Assembly: GCF_013359775.1 (NCBI RefSeq)
Contig: NZ_JABMCI010000065.1
Coordinates: forward strand, 1-64,000
Source of the DNA: Cellulomonas humilata
GTDB taxonomy: Bacteria > Actinomycetota > Actinomycetes > Actinomycetales > Cellulomonadaceae
Reading direction: 5' to 3'
DNA length: 64,000 nucleotides
Of this stretch, positions 56,238 through 64,000 are shown piece after piece. A model generated the notes under the pieces. It saw only the letters and a list, made by a program, of their open reading frames with translations, did not search any database and was not told the DNA's origin. Positions within the stretch are counted from its first letter, which is position 1, and every line of letters starts with the position of its first letter. The position numbers and the translations under genes are program-made.

Positions 56238-57785
56238 ATGCGAGCGGACGAGGCCGGGACGGAACGCGACGAGCGGCTCGAGGCGCTGATGGGCGCCGTG
56301 GTGTCGATGTCGGCCGAGCTCGACATCGCCACCGTGCTGGAGCGGCTGGTCTCGGCCGGGTGCACGCTCACGGGCGCGCGCTACGGCGCCCTCGGGGTGC
56401 TCGGTGACCACGGGGGACTCCAAGAGTTCGTGCACCGCGGCATCGACCAGGAGACCGCGCGCAGGATCGGTCACCTGCCCGAGGGCAAGGGCGTGCTCGG
56501 CCACCTCGTGACGAGCCCCCACCCGCTGCGGCTGCACGACCTGGTCGACCACCCCTCGTCCGTGGGCTTCCCCCCGAACCACCCGCCGATGCACACGTTC
56601 CTCGGCGTCCCCGTCCGGGCCCGCGGTGCGGTCTTCGGCAACCTCTACCTCACGGACAAGGCCGGCCACGCCGACTTCACCGCGCGCGACGAGCAGGTCG
56701 CCGTCGCGCTCGCCGCGGCCGCGGGGGTCGCCCTCGGGCACGCTCGCGCCTACCGGCAGGCGCGCGAGCACGAGCTCTGGCTCGAGACCGCCGCGGCGTG
56801 CACCTCCACCCTGACCAGCGGCCTGCCGCGCGAGGACGCCGTGGCGTCCGTGCTCGCCCGGGTCCGGCAAAGCTCCGGCGCCCGCAGCTCCCGGCTGTAC
56901 GGGCTCGCCGACGACCTCCCGCCGGAGATCGAGCCGGACCTCGCCGGTCGGTGGCCGGTGCTGCGCCGGGTCGCCGACTGTGCGGACCTCGACCAGGGCG
57001 GGTCCGCGTGGGTGCTGGCCGTGCCGCTGCGCAGCGGCGAGCGCTGGATCGGTGCGCTCGCCCTCGCGTGGCCCGCGGGCGACATCACCTCGGCGCCCGA
57101 GCCGGACCTGCCGAGCGTCGCGGGCTTCGCCGAGCAGCTCGCGCTCGCGTTCGACGTCGCGGACGCCCAGTCGGACCGCGCCCGGCTCGCCGTGCTGGAG
57201 GAGCGCGAGCGGATCGCGCGGGACCTGCACGACATGGTCATCCAGCGGCTGTTCGCCATCGGGCTCGACGTGCAGGGCGCCGCGCAGGAGGTGGTGCACC
57301 CCGACGTGGCGCGCCGCCTCGAGGGCGCCGTCGACGACCTGGACGAGACGATCAAGGACGTGCGCACGACGATCTTCCGGCTCAGTGCCCGCGGCGGCAC
57401 CACCGGGTCGGGGCTGCGCCACCGCATCGACGCCGAGGTGGTGAACGCGCGGCACGGGCTCGGCTTCATGCCCCGCCTGCGCACCGACGGCGTCACGGCC
57501 ACCGTCCCCGAGGACGTCGCGGAGGACGCCGTCGCCGTGGTCCGCGAGGCCCTGTCCAACATCGCGCGGCACGCCCACGCCCACGAGGTGGTGGTCCGCC
57601 TCGACGTCGGGCTCGACCTGCTGATCGAGGTCCAGGACGACGGGGTCGGGGTCCCCGCGGACCTGGCGGTGCGCAGCGGGCTGGCCAACCTGGAGTACCG
57701 CGCGGTGCGCCGCGGGGGCGCCCTCGTCGTCACGGCGCTGCCCGAGGGCGGCACCCACCTCCAGTGGTCGGTCCCGCTGCCCTGA
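56238..57785 (+). CDS. GAF-domain sensor histidine kinase, DosS/DosT-like
   Basis: A 515-residue soluble sensor kinase. Two tandem GAF domains (about residues 20-170 and 180-320) precede HisKA_3 and HATPase domains. The H-box is ERERIARDLHDMVIQRLFAI, the ATPase boxes are EALSNIARHAHA and DDGVGVP. GAF1 contains NHPPMHTFLGVPVRARG, the segment that in DosS/DosT lies at the haem-binding His, so oxygen or redox sensing is likely but inferred. No membrane segments. The ATG at 56238 is the start of the family-like sequence. It likely phosphorylates the response regulator encoded upstream; a DosR-like box lies just before it. Confidence 0.88.
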   Translation: MRADEAGTERDERLEALMGAVVSMSAELDIATVLERLVSAGCTLTGARYGALGVLGDHGGLQEFVHRGIDQETARRIGHLPEGKGVLGHLVTSPHPLRLHDLVDHPSSVGFPPNHPPMHTFLGVPVRARGAVFGNLYLTDKAGHADFTARDEQVAVALAAAAGVALGHARAYRQAREHELWLETAAACTSTLTSGLPREDAVASVLARVRQSSGARSSRLYGLADDLPPEIEPDLAGRWPVLRRVADCADLDQGGSAWVLAVPLRSGERWIGALALAWPAGDITSAPEPDLPSVAGFAEQLALAFDVADAQSDRARLAVLEERERIARDLHDMVIQRLFAIGLDVQGAAQEVVHPDVARRLEGAVDDLDETIKDVRTTIFRLSARGGTTGSGLRHRIDAEVVNARHGLGFMPRLRTDGVTATVPEDVAEDAVAVVREALSNIARHAHAHEVVVRLDVGLDLLIEVQDDGVGVPADLAVRSGLANLEYRAVRRGGALVVTALPEGGTHLQWSVPLP

Positions 57786-57786
57786 C

Positions 57787-57800
57787 GGGACCATCGACCC
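57787..57800. promoter_or_regulatory. DosR-like box upstream of the alcohol dehydrogenase gene
   Basis: GGGACCATCGACCC, matching the box at 60003-60016 at 12 of 14 positions, 80 bp before the dehydrogenase start and just after the kinase stop. Confidence 0.62.
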
Positions 57801-57879
57801 TGCCGGGCCCGCGGACCGCGGATCCACGCTGGAGGAGCGCGGGCGACCGTGCCCGACGCGGTCGAGGTGAGGAGTCACC

Positions 57880-58935
57880 ATGAAAGCGCTCGTGTTCCAC
57901 GGTCCGGGGACCATCACGTGGGAGGAGGTCCCGGACGCCACCCTGGTCGAGCCGACCGACGCGGTCGTGCGGATGGACACCACGACGATCTGCGGGACCG
58001 ACCTCCACATCCTGCACGGAGACGTACCCACCGTCGCGGACGGCCGCATCCTCGGTCACGAGGGCGTCGGCACCGTCGTCCAGGTGGGCGACGGCGTCCG
58101 CAACCACGCACCCGGCGACCGGGTGATCATCGCGTGCATCAGCGGCTGCGGCGTGTGCACGTACTGCCGCGCGCAGTTCCCGTCGCACTGCCTGGCGCCC
58201 GAGGGCACCTCCGGCATCGGCTGGGTGCTGGGGCACCTGATCGACGGCACGCAGGCCGAGCTGGTGCGGATCCCGTTCGCGGACAGCTCCCTGCACCGGC
58301 TGCCGCCCACGGTCCCCGACGAGCTGGCAGTGCTGCTCTCCGACATCCTGCCCACGGGCTTCGAGATCGGCGTGCGGTACGGGCAGGTCCAGCCGGGCGA
58401 CACCGTCGCCGTCGTCGGCGCCGGTCCCGTGGGGCTGGCGTCCGTCGCGACCGCCGGCCTGTACGGCGCGGCGCAGATCATCGCGATCGACCGCGACCAC
58501 CACCGGCTCGACGTGGCCAAGCGCCTGGGCGCGACGCTCACGGTCGACTCGTCATCCTCCGACTGGAAGGCGCAGGTCATGACGGCGACCGGCGGCGCCG
58601 GGGTCGACGTGGCGATCGAGGCCGTCGGCATCCCCGAGACGTTCACCATGTGCACCGACCTGGTCCGCCCCGGAGGCCACGTGGCCAACGTCGGCGTGCA
58701 CGGCCGGCCGGTCGAGCTGGCGCTCCAGGACCTGTGGATCCAGAACGTCACCATCACCACGGGTCTGGTGAACACGACGACGCTGCCGATGCTGCTGCGC
58801 CTGGTCGAGGCGGGGAAGCTCCCCGTGGAGGCGTTCGTCACGCACCGGTTCGCGCTGGCGGACATCCTGGACGCGTACCGGACGTTCGGGAACGCCGCCC
58901 AGACGCAGGCCCTCAAGGTGGTGATGACCCGGTGA
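57880..58935 (+). CDS. Zinc-dependent alcohol dehydrogenase
   Basis: A 351-residue medium-chain dehydrogenase. Catalytic-zinc residues lie in TTICGTDLHI and GHEGVG, the structural-zinc loop reads CISGCGVCTYCRAQFPSHC, and the NAD-binding motif is VVGAGPVGLAS. It reduces or oxidises a small alcohol/aldehyde and may dispose of reducing equivalents when oxygen is scarce. It follows the kinase gene in the same direction, with a DosR-like box in the 94-bp gap. A strong hairpin ends the unit. Confidence 0.93.
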   Translation: MKALVFHGPGTITWEEVPDATLVEPTDAVVRMDTTTICGTDLHILHGDVPTVADGRILGHEGVGTVVQVGDGVRNHAPGDRVIIACISGCGVCTYCRAQFPSHCLAPEGTSGIGWVLGHLIDGTQAELVRIPFADSSLHRLPPTVPDELAVLLSDILPTGFEIGVRYGQVQPGDTVAVVGAGPVGLASVATAGLYGAAQIIAIDRDHHRLDVAKRLGATLTVDSSSSDWKAQVMTATGGAGVDVAIEAVGIPETFTMCTDLVRPGGHVANVGVHGRPVELALQDLWIQNVTITTGLVNTTTLPMLLRLVEAGKLPVEAFVTHRFALADILDAYRTFGNAAQTQALKVVMTR

Positions 58936-58950
58936 GCGCTGGAGCGCTCG

Positions 58951-58979
58951 AAGGGCCCGGCTCCCCGAGCCGGGCCCTT
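58951..58979. terminator. Hairpin terminator after the alcohol dehydrogenase
   Basis: Perfect twelve-base arms AAGGGCCCGGCT and its complement around a five-base loop, between the convergent dehydrogenase and universal stress genes. Confidence 0.82.
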
Positions 58980-58995
58980 CTGCGTCGGTGCGCGG

Positions 58996-59871
58996 TCAGC
59001 CGTTGTCGTGCACGACGAGCACCGGGCAGGTGGCCTCCCGCACCACCGCGCTGCTGACCGAGCCGAGCAGCATCCCGCGGAAGCCCCCGAGGCCCCGCGA
59101 GCCGACGACCAGCAGCGCGGCACCCCGGCCCAGCCCGGTGAGCGCGTCGGTGGGATCGTCGTCGACGAGCGCCAGGTCGACCACCAGGCCGGCGTTCTCC
59201 GCCCGCAGCGACTCGGCGACCACGCGGGCCGCCTTGTGCGTCGGGTCGTCCTCGTCGTCGGTGGCGAGGGGTGGCACGCTCCCCCGGCCGAACGGGTCGG
59301 GGATGGTCGGACGCGCGTGCACGACGGTCAGCGGGCGCCCGCGCATCCAGGCCTCGTGCGCCGCGACGTGCGCCGCGGCCAGCGACGACGCCGAACCGTC
59401 CACGCCCACCAGGACCGGTGCTTCCGGCGTCGTGGGGTGGGTCGCGTCCGTTCGGACCACGGCGACCGGGCAGCGCGCGTGCGCCGCGACGTGCACGCCC
59501 GTGGAGCCCGTCCGTCCGCGACCGGTCCGCGGACGCGCGCCGACCACGAGGAGCTGGGCGTCGCCGCTCAGCTCACGCAGGCACGGGACGACCTGCCCGT
59601 GCAGGACGCGGAACTTCACGATCACCCCGGGGTGGCGCTCCAGCAGCCGCGTCTGGAGGTCGGCCAGGTACTGGACCGCCTCGGCGTCGACGTCGCTCCC
59701 CCCGACGATCGGGTACCAGCTCCAGGCCGTGACCTGCCACGCGTCGTCGACCGTACGGACCAGCAGGACCTCGGCCTGCCGCCGCACCGCCTCGGCCACG
59801 CCCCAGTCGAGCGTGTGCGCGCTGTTCGATGTGCCGTCGAGTGCGACGACCACGGGTCCGTCGGTACGCAT
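58996..59871 (-). CDS. Tandem universal stress protein
   Basis: A 291-residue protein with two Usp domains (about residues 3-135 and 148-288). The second holds the ATP-binding pattern G-x2-G-x9-G-S (GSRGLGGFRGMLLGSVS), as in nucleotide-binding Usp proteins; the first lacks a clean copy. Tandem Usp proteins are hallmark members of DosR regulons in actinobacteria. The ATG at 59871 gives the normal N-terminus RTDGPVVVALDG. It diverges from the DoxX-like gene, and two DosR-like boxes lie in the gap. Confidence 0.9.
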   Translation of the reverse strand: MRTDGPVVVALDGTSNSAHTLDWGVAEAVRRQAEVLLVRTVDDAWQVTAWSWYPIVGGSDVDAEAVQYLADLQTRLLERHPGVIVKFRVLHGQVVPCLRELSGDAQLLVVGARPRTGRGRTGSTGVHVAAHARCPVAVVRTDATHPTTPEAPVLVGVDGSASSLAAAHVAAHEAWMRGRPLTVVHARPTIPDPFGRGSVPPLATDDEDDPTHKAARVVAESLRAENAGLVVDLALVDDDPTDALTGLGRGAALLVVGSRGLGGFRGMLLGSVSSAVVREATCPVLVVHDNG

Positions 59872-59969
59872 GAGGTGCCTCCTCGCTCCTCGCGCGTGGC
59901 CCACTCCGACCGTCCGCCGGCCTCAGCCGCGCTACCTCCAGCCTCCCCGCGCCCCGGCCTCGGCGTCCC

Positions 59970-59983
59970 GGGACCTGAGTCCC
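59970..59983. promoter_or_regulatory. DosR-like box 1, Usp/DoxX-like promoter
   Basis: GGGACCTGAGTCCC, a near-perfect palindrome with GGGAC/GTCCC arms, as in the mycobacterial DevR-box core. It lies in the 237-bp gap between the divergent Usp and DoxX-like genes, about 100 bp before the Usp start. Confidence 0.65.
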
Positions 59984-60002
59984 TGTTCGGCGCGCAGCAC
60001 GC

Positions 60003-60016
60003 GGGACCTTCGGCCC
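60003..60016. promoter_or_regulatory. DosR-like box 2, Usp/DoxX-like promoter
   Basis: GGGACCTTCGGCCC, 33 bp from the first box, a spacing of about three helical turns, as expected for cooperative regulator binding. The rest of the 237-bp gap (59872-60108) shows no gene. Confidence 0.65.
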
Positions 60017-60108
60017 TGTGGCGTGCCGACCGGCGAAGACCACCGTGGACACATCGGAGCTCGACACCCCGGTCCCGAACGCGGGGCCCAGCACGGAGGG
60101 AAATCGCC

Positions 60109-60693
60109 ATGGCCACCATCCATCCCGAGGCGCGTACCTCGACGCACCCCGCAGTCCTGATCGAGGACGACGTCGTCACCTCGATGACGGGCCGTCGTTG
60201 GCTCGCCGCCACCCGGCTCGCCACGGGCTTCATCTTCCTGTGGGCGTTCCTCGACAAGACCTTCGGGCTGCACTACGCCACGGGCGCCGCGGTCGCCGAG
60301 GGCGACCCGAGCCTGTCATGGCTCGACGGTGGAACGCCGAGCCAGGGGTTCATGCAGTTCGCTGCCACCGGCCCGTTCGCGGACACCTTCGCCTCGATGG
60401 CGAGCCCCGCGACGGACTGGCTGTTCATGCTCTGCCTGCTCGGCGTCGGCGTCGCCGTGATGCTGGGCATCGGGCTGCGCATCGCGGCAGTCGCCGGCTC
60501 GCTGCTCATGGTCCTCATGTGGGCCGCCGAGTGGCCGTTCATCCAGGGCACCAACAACCCGCTGGTCGACTACCACCTCATCTACGCACTCGTCCTGATC
60601 GTCTGCGCGTCGCTCCTCGCCGGAGACACCTGGGGCCTCGGCCGCCGGTGGGCGAAGATCCCACTCGTGCAGCGGTTCAGCTGGCTGCGGTGA
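60109..60693 (+). CDS. DoxX-like membrane protein
   Basis: A 194-residue protein with about four membrane segments; RLATGFIFLWAFLDKTFGL is the characteristic first helix of DoxX-type proteins, and ASMASPATDWLFMLCLLGVG, AAVAGSLLMVLMWAAEW and the HLIYALVLIVCASLLAG helix follow. DoxX proteins are linked to thiol redox stress and quinone-dependent oxidation. GGAGGG precedes the ATG. Two DosR-like boxes upstream place it in the hypoxia island, and a hairpin terminator follows. Confidence 0.83.
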   Translation: MATIHPEARTSTHPAVLIEDDVVTSMTGRRWLAATRLATGFIFLWAFLDKTFGLHYATGAAVAEGDPSLSWLDGGTPSQGFMQFAATGPFADTFASMASPATDWLFMLCLLGVGVAVMLGIGLRIAAVAGSLLMVLMWAAEWPFIQGTNNPLVDYHLIYALVLIVCASLLAGDTWGLGRRWAKIPLVQRFSWLR

Positions 60694-60715
60694 CAGCACT
60701 CCCGCAGCACGCACG

Positions 60716-60741
60716 ACGGCACCCCGATCTCGGGGTGCCGT
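60716..60741 (+). terminator. Hairpin terminator after the DoxX-like gene
   Basis: Twelve-base arms ACGGCACCCCGA and TCGGGGTGCCGT, 23 bp after the stop codon; the innermost bases form the small loop. Confidence 0.78.
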
Positions 60742-60770
60742 TCGTGTGTGCGCTCTGACACGATCAGGCT

Positions 60771-61598
60771 GTGAGCGTCGTCGACGGCGGATGGACCGAG
60801 AGCACCCTTGAGGTGCAAGGGCACCAGGTCTTCTACCGCATCAGCGCGGACGTCCCGGGTGCGTGGCCGATCGTGCACGTCCACGGCTTCGCGATCTCGG
60901 GCACCTACCTGATGCCCACCGCCCGGCTGCTGGCAGCCCGCGCGACGAACGTGGTACCCGACCTGCCGGGCTACGGCCGGAGCGAGGACTGGGACTACAC
61001 GCTCGGCATCCCCGCGCTCGCGGTCGCCGTCCTCGACATCCTGGACGCCTTCGACTTCGAGAAGGTCGTGCTCGTCGGCAACTCCATGGGCTGCCCGGTC
61101 AGCCTGGAGGTGGCGCACGCCGCCCCGGATCGGGTCGACCGGATCGTGCTCGTCTCCCCGGCGGGCGGCGTGCACAACCAGGGGCTCGGTCGGGCCGTGC
61201 GGCAGCTCGCGATCGACGGCGCACGCGAGAACCGGCGGATGGCGCGCGTGGCGGTGCCCGACTACCTGCGGTTCGGCCCGGTGAACACGTTCCACCTCTT
61301 CAGCGAGCTCACCCGGTTCCCGTCGCTCGAGCGGCTGCTCAAGGTAAAGGTGCCGACGCTGGCGGTGATCGGCAGCCGGGACCCGCTCATGGCGCCGCCG
61401 GCGCGGGTGCGCGAGGTGGGTCGGCTCGCGGGCGACCACACCACCGTGGCTCTCATCGAGGGCGCCGCGCACGCGATGAACTTCAGCCATCCGGGCGAGC
61501 TCGCGCACGTGATCTCGTCCTGGCTGGACGGGGTCGAGATCGTCGACGACCCCGACCAGCCGGGGTTCACCCGGGTTCTGCAGCTGCCCCGGGAGTGA
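60771..61598 (+). CDS. Alpha/beta hydrolase
   Basis: A 275-residue serine hydrolase. HVHGFAISG supplies the oxyanion segment, the nucleophile elbow is GNSMGC with Ser105, the acid is in GSRDPL and the His in GAAHAMNF. Related proteins include ester hydrolases and C-C hydrolases such as those of the MhpC type, but the substrate is unknown. The start is GTG. It is convergent with another alpha/beta hydrolase and overlaps it by 32 bp. Confidence 0.86.
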   Translation: MSVVDGGWTESTLEVQGHQVFYRISADVPGAWPIVHVHGFAISGTYLMPTARLLAARATNVVPDLPGYGRSEDWDYTLGIPALAVAVLDILDAFDFEKVVLVGNSMGCPVSLEVAHAAPDRVDRIVLVSPAGGVHNQGLGRAVRQLAIDGARENRRMARVAVPDYLRFGPVNTFHLFSELTRFPSLERLLKVKVPTLAVIGSRDPLMAPPARVREVGRLAGDHTTVALIEGAAHAMNFSHPGELAHVISSWLDGVEIVDDPDQPGFTRVLQLPRE

Positions 61599-62286
61599 GG
61601 AGCCGCTCGAGCAGCAGGGCGTGCAGGCGGGGGTCGGCCAGCGGCCGGAAGTGACCGGGGGTGTCCAGGACGACCTCCTGCGCTCCCTCGAGCGCGCTGC
61701 CCTCGGGGATGTGCGGGTCCCAGTGGCTGTACACCGACGTGATCCGCGCGTTGACCTCGCGCTCCGCCGCGAGCGCCAGGATCGTCGCGTCGGCGGGCCG
61801 GAACGCCCGCACCGATGGGACCAGGAACCACCGGGCCAGGACGGAACCGTCGAAGGGGGTGTTGACCGCGATCATCGAGGCGATCCGCGCGTCCTGGTGC
61901 TCCTGCACCATCGCGAGCTTGCCGATCAGCCCGCCCTTGCTGTGCGCCACGAGGACGACGTCGCGCAGGTCGTGCTCCAGCAGATAGCGCCCGAGGACGC
62001 TCGCGCCGAACGGGACGGGCCGGCGGTTGTTGCCCAGGTCCGGCAGTACGTGGACCCGGACGCCGTGGTCGTGCAGGAGCATCGCCAGCGGGAGCAGGAA
62101 GTGCCACGACTCGTAGACCCCGGGCACCAGGACGACCGGCGGCCCGGCGGGGTGCTCGGGCCGGCGCAGGTCGTCAGGGTCGGTGCGCGACACGATCCCC
62201 GCGGCCTGCCAGCCGAGCACGGCGGCGTAGTCGCGCACGCGCCACCACGTCGTGCGAGCGATCGTCCGGAGGGGCATGGGACACAT
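61567..62286 (-). CDS. Lipase-like alpha/beta hydrolase
   Basis: A 239-residue protein with VVLVPGVYESWHFLLPLA as the oxyanion region, AHSKGG with Ser116 as nucleophile elbow, and DTPGHFRP carrying the catalytic His. The fold resembles triacylglycerol-lipase/PGAP1-like esterases. No signal peptide is visible. I list the ATG at 62286; a second ATG at 62277 is possible. It starts four bases after the hrpB stop, so it is probably co-transcribed with the helicase gene. Confidence 0.83.
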   Translation of the reverse strand: MCPMPLRTIARTTWWRVRDYAAVLGWQAAGIVSRTDPDDLRRPEHPAGPPVVLVPGVYESWHFLLPLAMLLHDHGVRVHVLPDLGNNRRPVPFGASVLGRYLLEHDLRDVVLVAHSKGGLIGKLAMVQEHQDARIASMIAVNTPFDGSVLARWFLVPSVRAFRPADATILALAAEREVNARITSVYSHWDPHIPEGSALEGAQEVVLDTPGHFRPLADPRLHALLLERLLTPGAAAEPG

Positions 62287-62290
62287 CGTC

Positions 62291-64000
62291 CTACCGGCGG
62301 ACGCCGCGCACCGGTGCGGCGGTCAGCGGGTCGTCCGGCCACGCGTGCTTCGGGTACCGGCCGCGCAGCTCGGCCCGCACCTGCGGGTAGCCCGTGCGCC
62401 AGAACGACTCCAGGTCCGCGGTCACGGCGGCGGGACGGCCGGCGGGCGAGAGCAGGTGCAGGAGGACGGGCACGCGTCCGTCCGCGAGCCGCGGGGTCGC
62501 GCGCCAGCCGAACACCTCCTGGAGGCGGACGGGCAGCACGGGCTGGTCTCCGGTGTAGTCGACGCGCACCTGCGACCCGCTGGGCACCGTGAGCCGCTCC
62601 GGGGCGAGCGCGTCGAGCCGGCTCGCCTCGGGCCACGGCAGGAGCCGCCGGAGCGCCTGGAGCACATCGACGCGTCCGAGGTCCCGCGCGCCCTTCACGC
62701 GGGCCAGGTCCGGTCCCAGCCACTCCTCCAGGTGCGTGAGCAGCGCGGCGTCCGACACGTCCGGCCACGGGGCACCCCACGCGCGGTGCAGGAACGCCAT
62801 CCGGTGCCGCAGGCTCGTCGCAGCCTCGGACCAGCGCAGCAGGGCGAGGCCGTCGCGGGACAGGCCCTCGCGCAGCGCGTCGACGACGAGCTCGGGCGAG
62901 GGGGTCCTCAGGGGGACCGAGGTCAGCTCGATCGCGCCGAGCCGGCGCACCCGGCGGGCCACCACCGTGCCGTTCGACCACGAGACCTCGTCGTCCTCCC
63001 GCAGCAGCGCGGGGGCGGCCTCGAGGGCGAGGTCCTGGTCGATCGGCGCCGCGGACCGGATCGTCGCGTCCCGGCGGGCGGCCCCGCGGTCGGCGTCGGC
63101 GACGGCGAGCCACGGCTGCCCCACCAGGGCGGACCCCGGCGCGAGCGACGCGCCCGTCCCCGACGTCATCAGGTACGTCGACCCGCCGGGTCGGAGCCGA
63201 GCAAGGCGGTCGGGATGGGCGAGCGCGACGAGCAGGCCCACCGCGAGGTCGTCGGTGAGGCCCTCGGTGGGCGCCGAGCCCGGTGCGGACGCCTGGAGGC
63301 GGCCGACCTGGGTCCGCCACGCCGACGCCTGGGGACCACCCCGGCGCAGCGCGCGCAGGACCGCCACGAGGTCGCCGCCCGGCGCACGCGCGTCGTCGGC
63401 GAGCAGCGCGACGACCTCGGCTGCCCGCCGGGCGCCGACGAGCGCTGCGCCGTCCAGGAGCGCCCTGCCCAGCCGCGGGTCCACCGGGATCGCCGACACG
63501 GCCCTGCCGCGCTCGGTGGGGTGCCCGTCGGCGTCGACGACGCCGAGTCCGACGAGGGTGCCGTGCGCCACCGCCATCGCGGCCGTCGGCGGCGGGTCGA
63601 GCAGGGCCAGACCCGCGCCCTGCGGACTCCCCCAGCACGCCAGCTCCAGCGCGAACGCGGTGAGATCGGCCGTGAGGATCTCCGGCTGCGGGTGCGCGAC
63701 CAGCCGGGCGTGGTCGTGGGCGGACCAGCACCGGTAGGCGGCCCCGGGGCCCTCCCGTCCCGCACGGCCCGCGCGCTGCTCGGCGGACGCACGGCTGACC
63801 GACACGGTGACCAGCCCCGCCAGGCCGCGCGCGTGGTCGGTGCGGGGCTCGCGCGACAGCCCGGCGTCGACCACCAGCCGGACGCCCGGCACGGTGAGCG
63901 AGGACTCGGCGACCGCGGTGGACACCACGACCCGTCGACGGGTGCCCGGCGTCAGTGCCCGATCCTGCTCGCCCGCCGGGAGGCGACCGTGCAGCGGGCG
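62291..64000 (-). CDS. hrpB: ATP-dependent helicase HrpB (5' end outside window)
   Basis: The C-terminal 570 or so residues of a DExH-box helicase. The frame is open to the window edge, where it reads PLHGRLPAGEQDRAL, then VVVSTAVAESSLT, VVDAGLSREPR and the motif VI segment SAEQRAGRAGREGPG, followed by the ratchet/HA2 region and the HrpB C-terminal domain (WPDVSDAALL, VLPVRLQEVFGW, LLSPAGRPAAVTADL, RGRYPKHAWPDDP), which identifies HrpB rather than HrpA. Its biological role is poorly known; RNA remodelling is assumed. The Walker A and DExH motifs lie beyond the window. Confidence 0.93.
   Translation of the reverse strand, partial: RPLHGRLPAGEQDRALTPGTRRRVVVSTAVAESSLTVPGVRLVVDAGLSREPRTDHARGLAGLVTVSVSRASAEQRAGRAGREGPGAAYRCWSAHDHARLVAHPQPEILTADLTAFALELACWGSPQGAGLALLDPPPTAAMAVAHGTLVGLGVVDADGHPTERGRAVSAIPVDPRLGRALLDGAALVGARRAAEVVALLADDARAPGGDLVAVLRALRRGGPQASAWRTQVGRLQASAPGSAPTEGLTDDLAVGLLVALAHPDRLARLRPGGSTYLMTSGTGASLAPGSALVGQPWLAVADADRGAARRDATIRSAAPIDQDLALEAAPALLREDDEVSWSNGTVVARRVRRLGAIELTSVPLRTPSPELVVDALREGLSRDGLALLRWSEAATSLRHRMAFLHRAWGAPWPDVSDAALLTHLEEWLGPDLARVKGARDLGRVDVLQALRRLLPWPEASRLDALAPERLTVPSGSQVRVDYTGDQPVLPVRLQEVFGWRATPRLADGRVPVLLHLLSPAGRPAAVTADLESFWRTGYPQVRAELRGRYPKHAWPDDPLTAAPVRGVRR

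Overview
The window is very GC-rich, gene-dense DNA with GTG starts, frequent ATGA/GTGA start-stop overlaps and strong GGAGG ribosome-binding sites. Together with the gene content (RamB-type regulator beside pyruvate phosphate dikinase, DosR/DosS-like two-component genes, GH81 and GH2 glycoside hydrolases, MmyB-like and LacI regulators) this points to a saccharolytic actinobacterium, most likely Cellulomonas or a close relative. That placement is inference from gene content; no rRNA, tRNA, CRISPR array, insertion sequence or phage gene was seen.

Region 1 (1-8353) is a complete glucuronide catabolic regulon: uidA, a GPH-family transporter and uxaC on the plus strand, with a LacI regulator, uxuB and manD on the minus strand. 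Two copies of one LacI-type operator (2510-2533 and 3578-3601) tie the two arms together. Region 2 (8350-14774) holds a minus-strand oxidoreductase/hydrolase run with an MmyB-like regulator, a divergent TetR gene, and a serine beta-lactamase-like hydrolase fused to five tachylectin-like repeats. Region 3 (14944-22211) combines three glycosyltransferases, one carrying an N-terminal HEAT-repeat half, with a membrane pyrophosphatase; a strong bidirectional hairpin closes it.

Region 4 (22282-32892) is the carbohydrate-polymer region: a LacI regulator, a secreted GH81 endo-beta-1,3-glucanase with FnIII and CBM6 modules, and an overlapping three-gene operon encoding a BcsA/CrdS-like GT2 synthase, an HlyD-like single-pass protein and a membrane-anchored GH81 enzyme. 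I read this operon as a curdlan-type beta-1,3-glucan synthesis locus paired with a secreted depolymerase. Region 5 (32902-41947) has a KstD-like flavoprotein with its TetR regulator, a CD225/dispanin protein, RidA, a GH130/toroid/GT4 operon facing a second GT4 gene, and CorA.

Region 6 (41952-47033) is the most unusual: four overlapping genes encode an intracellular subtilisin-type protease with six SPFA repeats, a sigma factor, a small beta-rich protein and a TPR-like/CHAT caspase-like protease. It looks like a stress- or defence-type proteolytic signalling module. Region 7 (47216-53392) holds a secreted 5'-nucleotidase, a TetR gene with a divergent epoxide-hydrolase-like gene, and ppdK facing a RamB-like regulator. 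Region 8 (54917-60693) is a compact hypoxia/dormancy-style island (response regulator, flavodoxin, DosS-like kinase, zinc alcohol dehydrogenase, universal stress protein, DoxX-like membrane protein) with four near-identical DosR-like palindromes in its promoters. The window ends with two alpha/beta hydrolases and the 3' part of hrpB.
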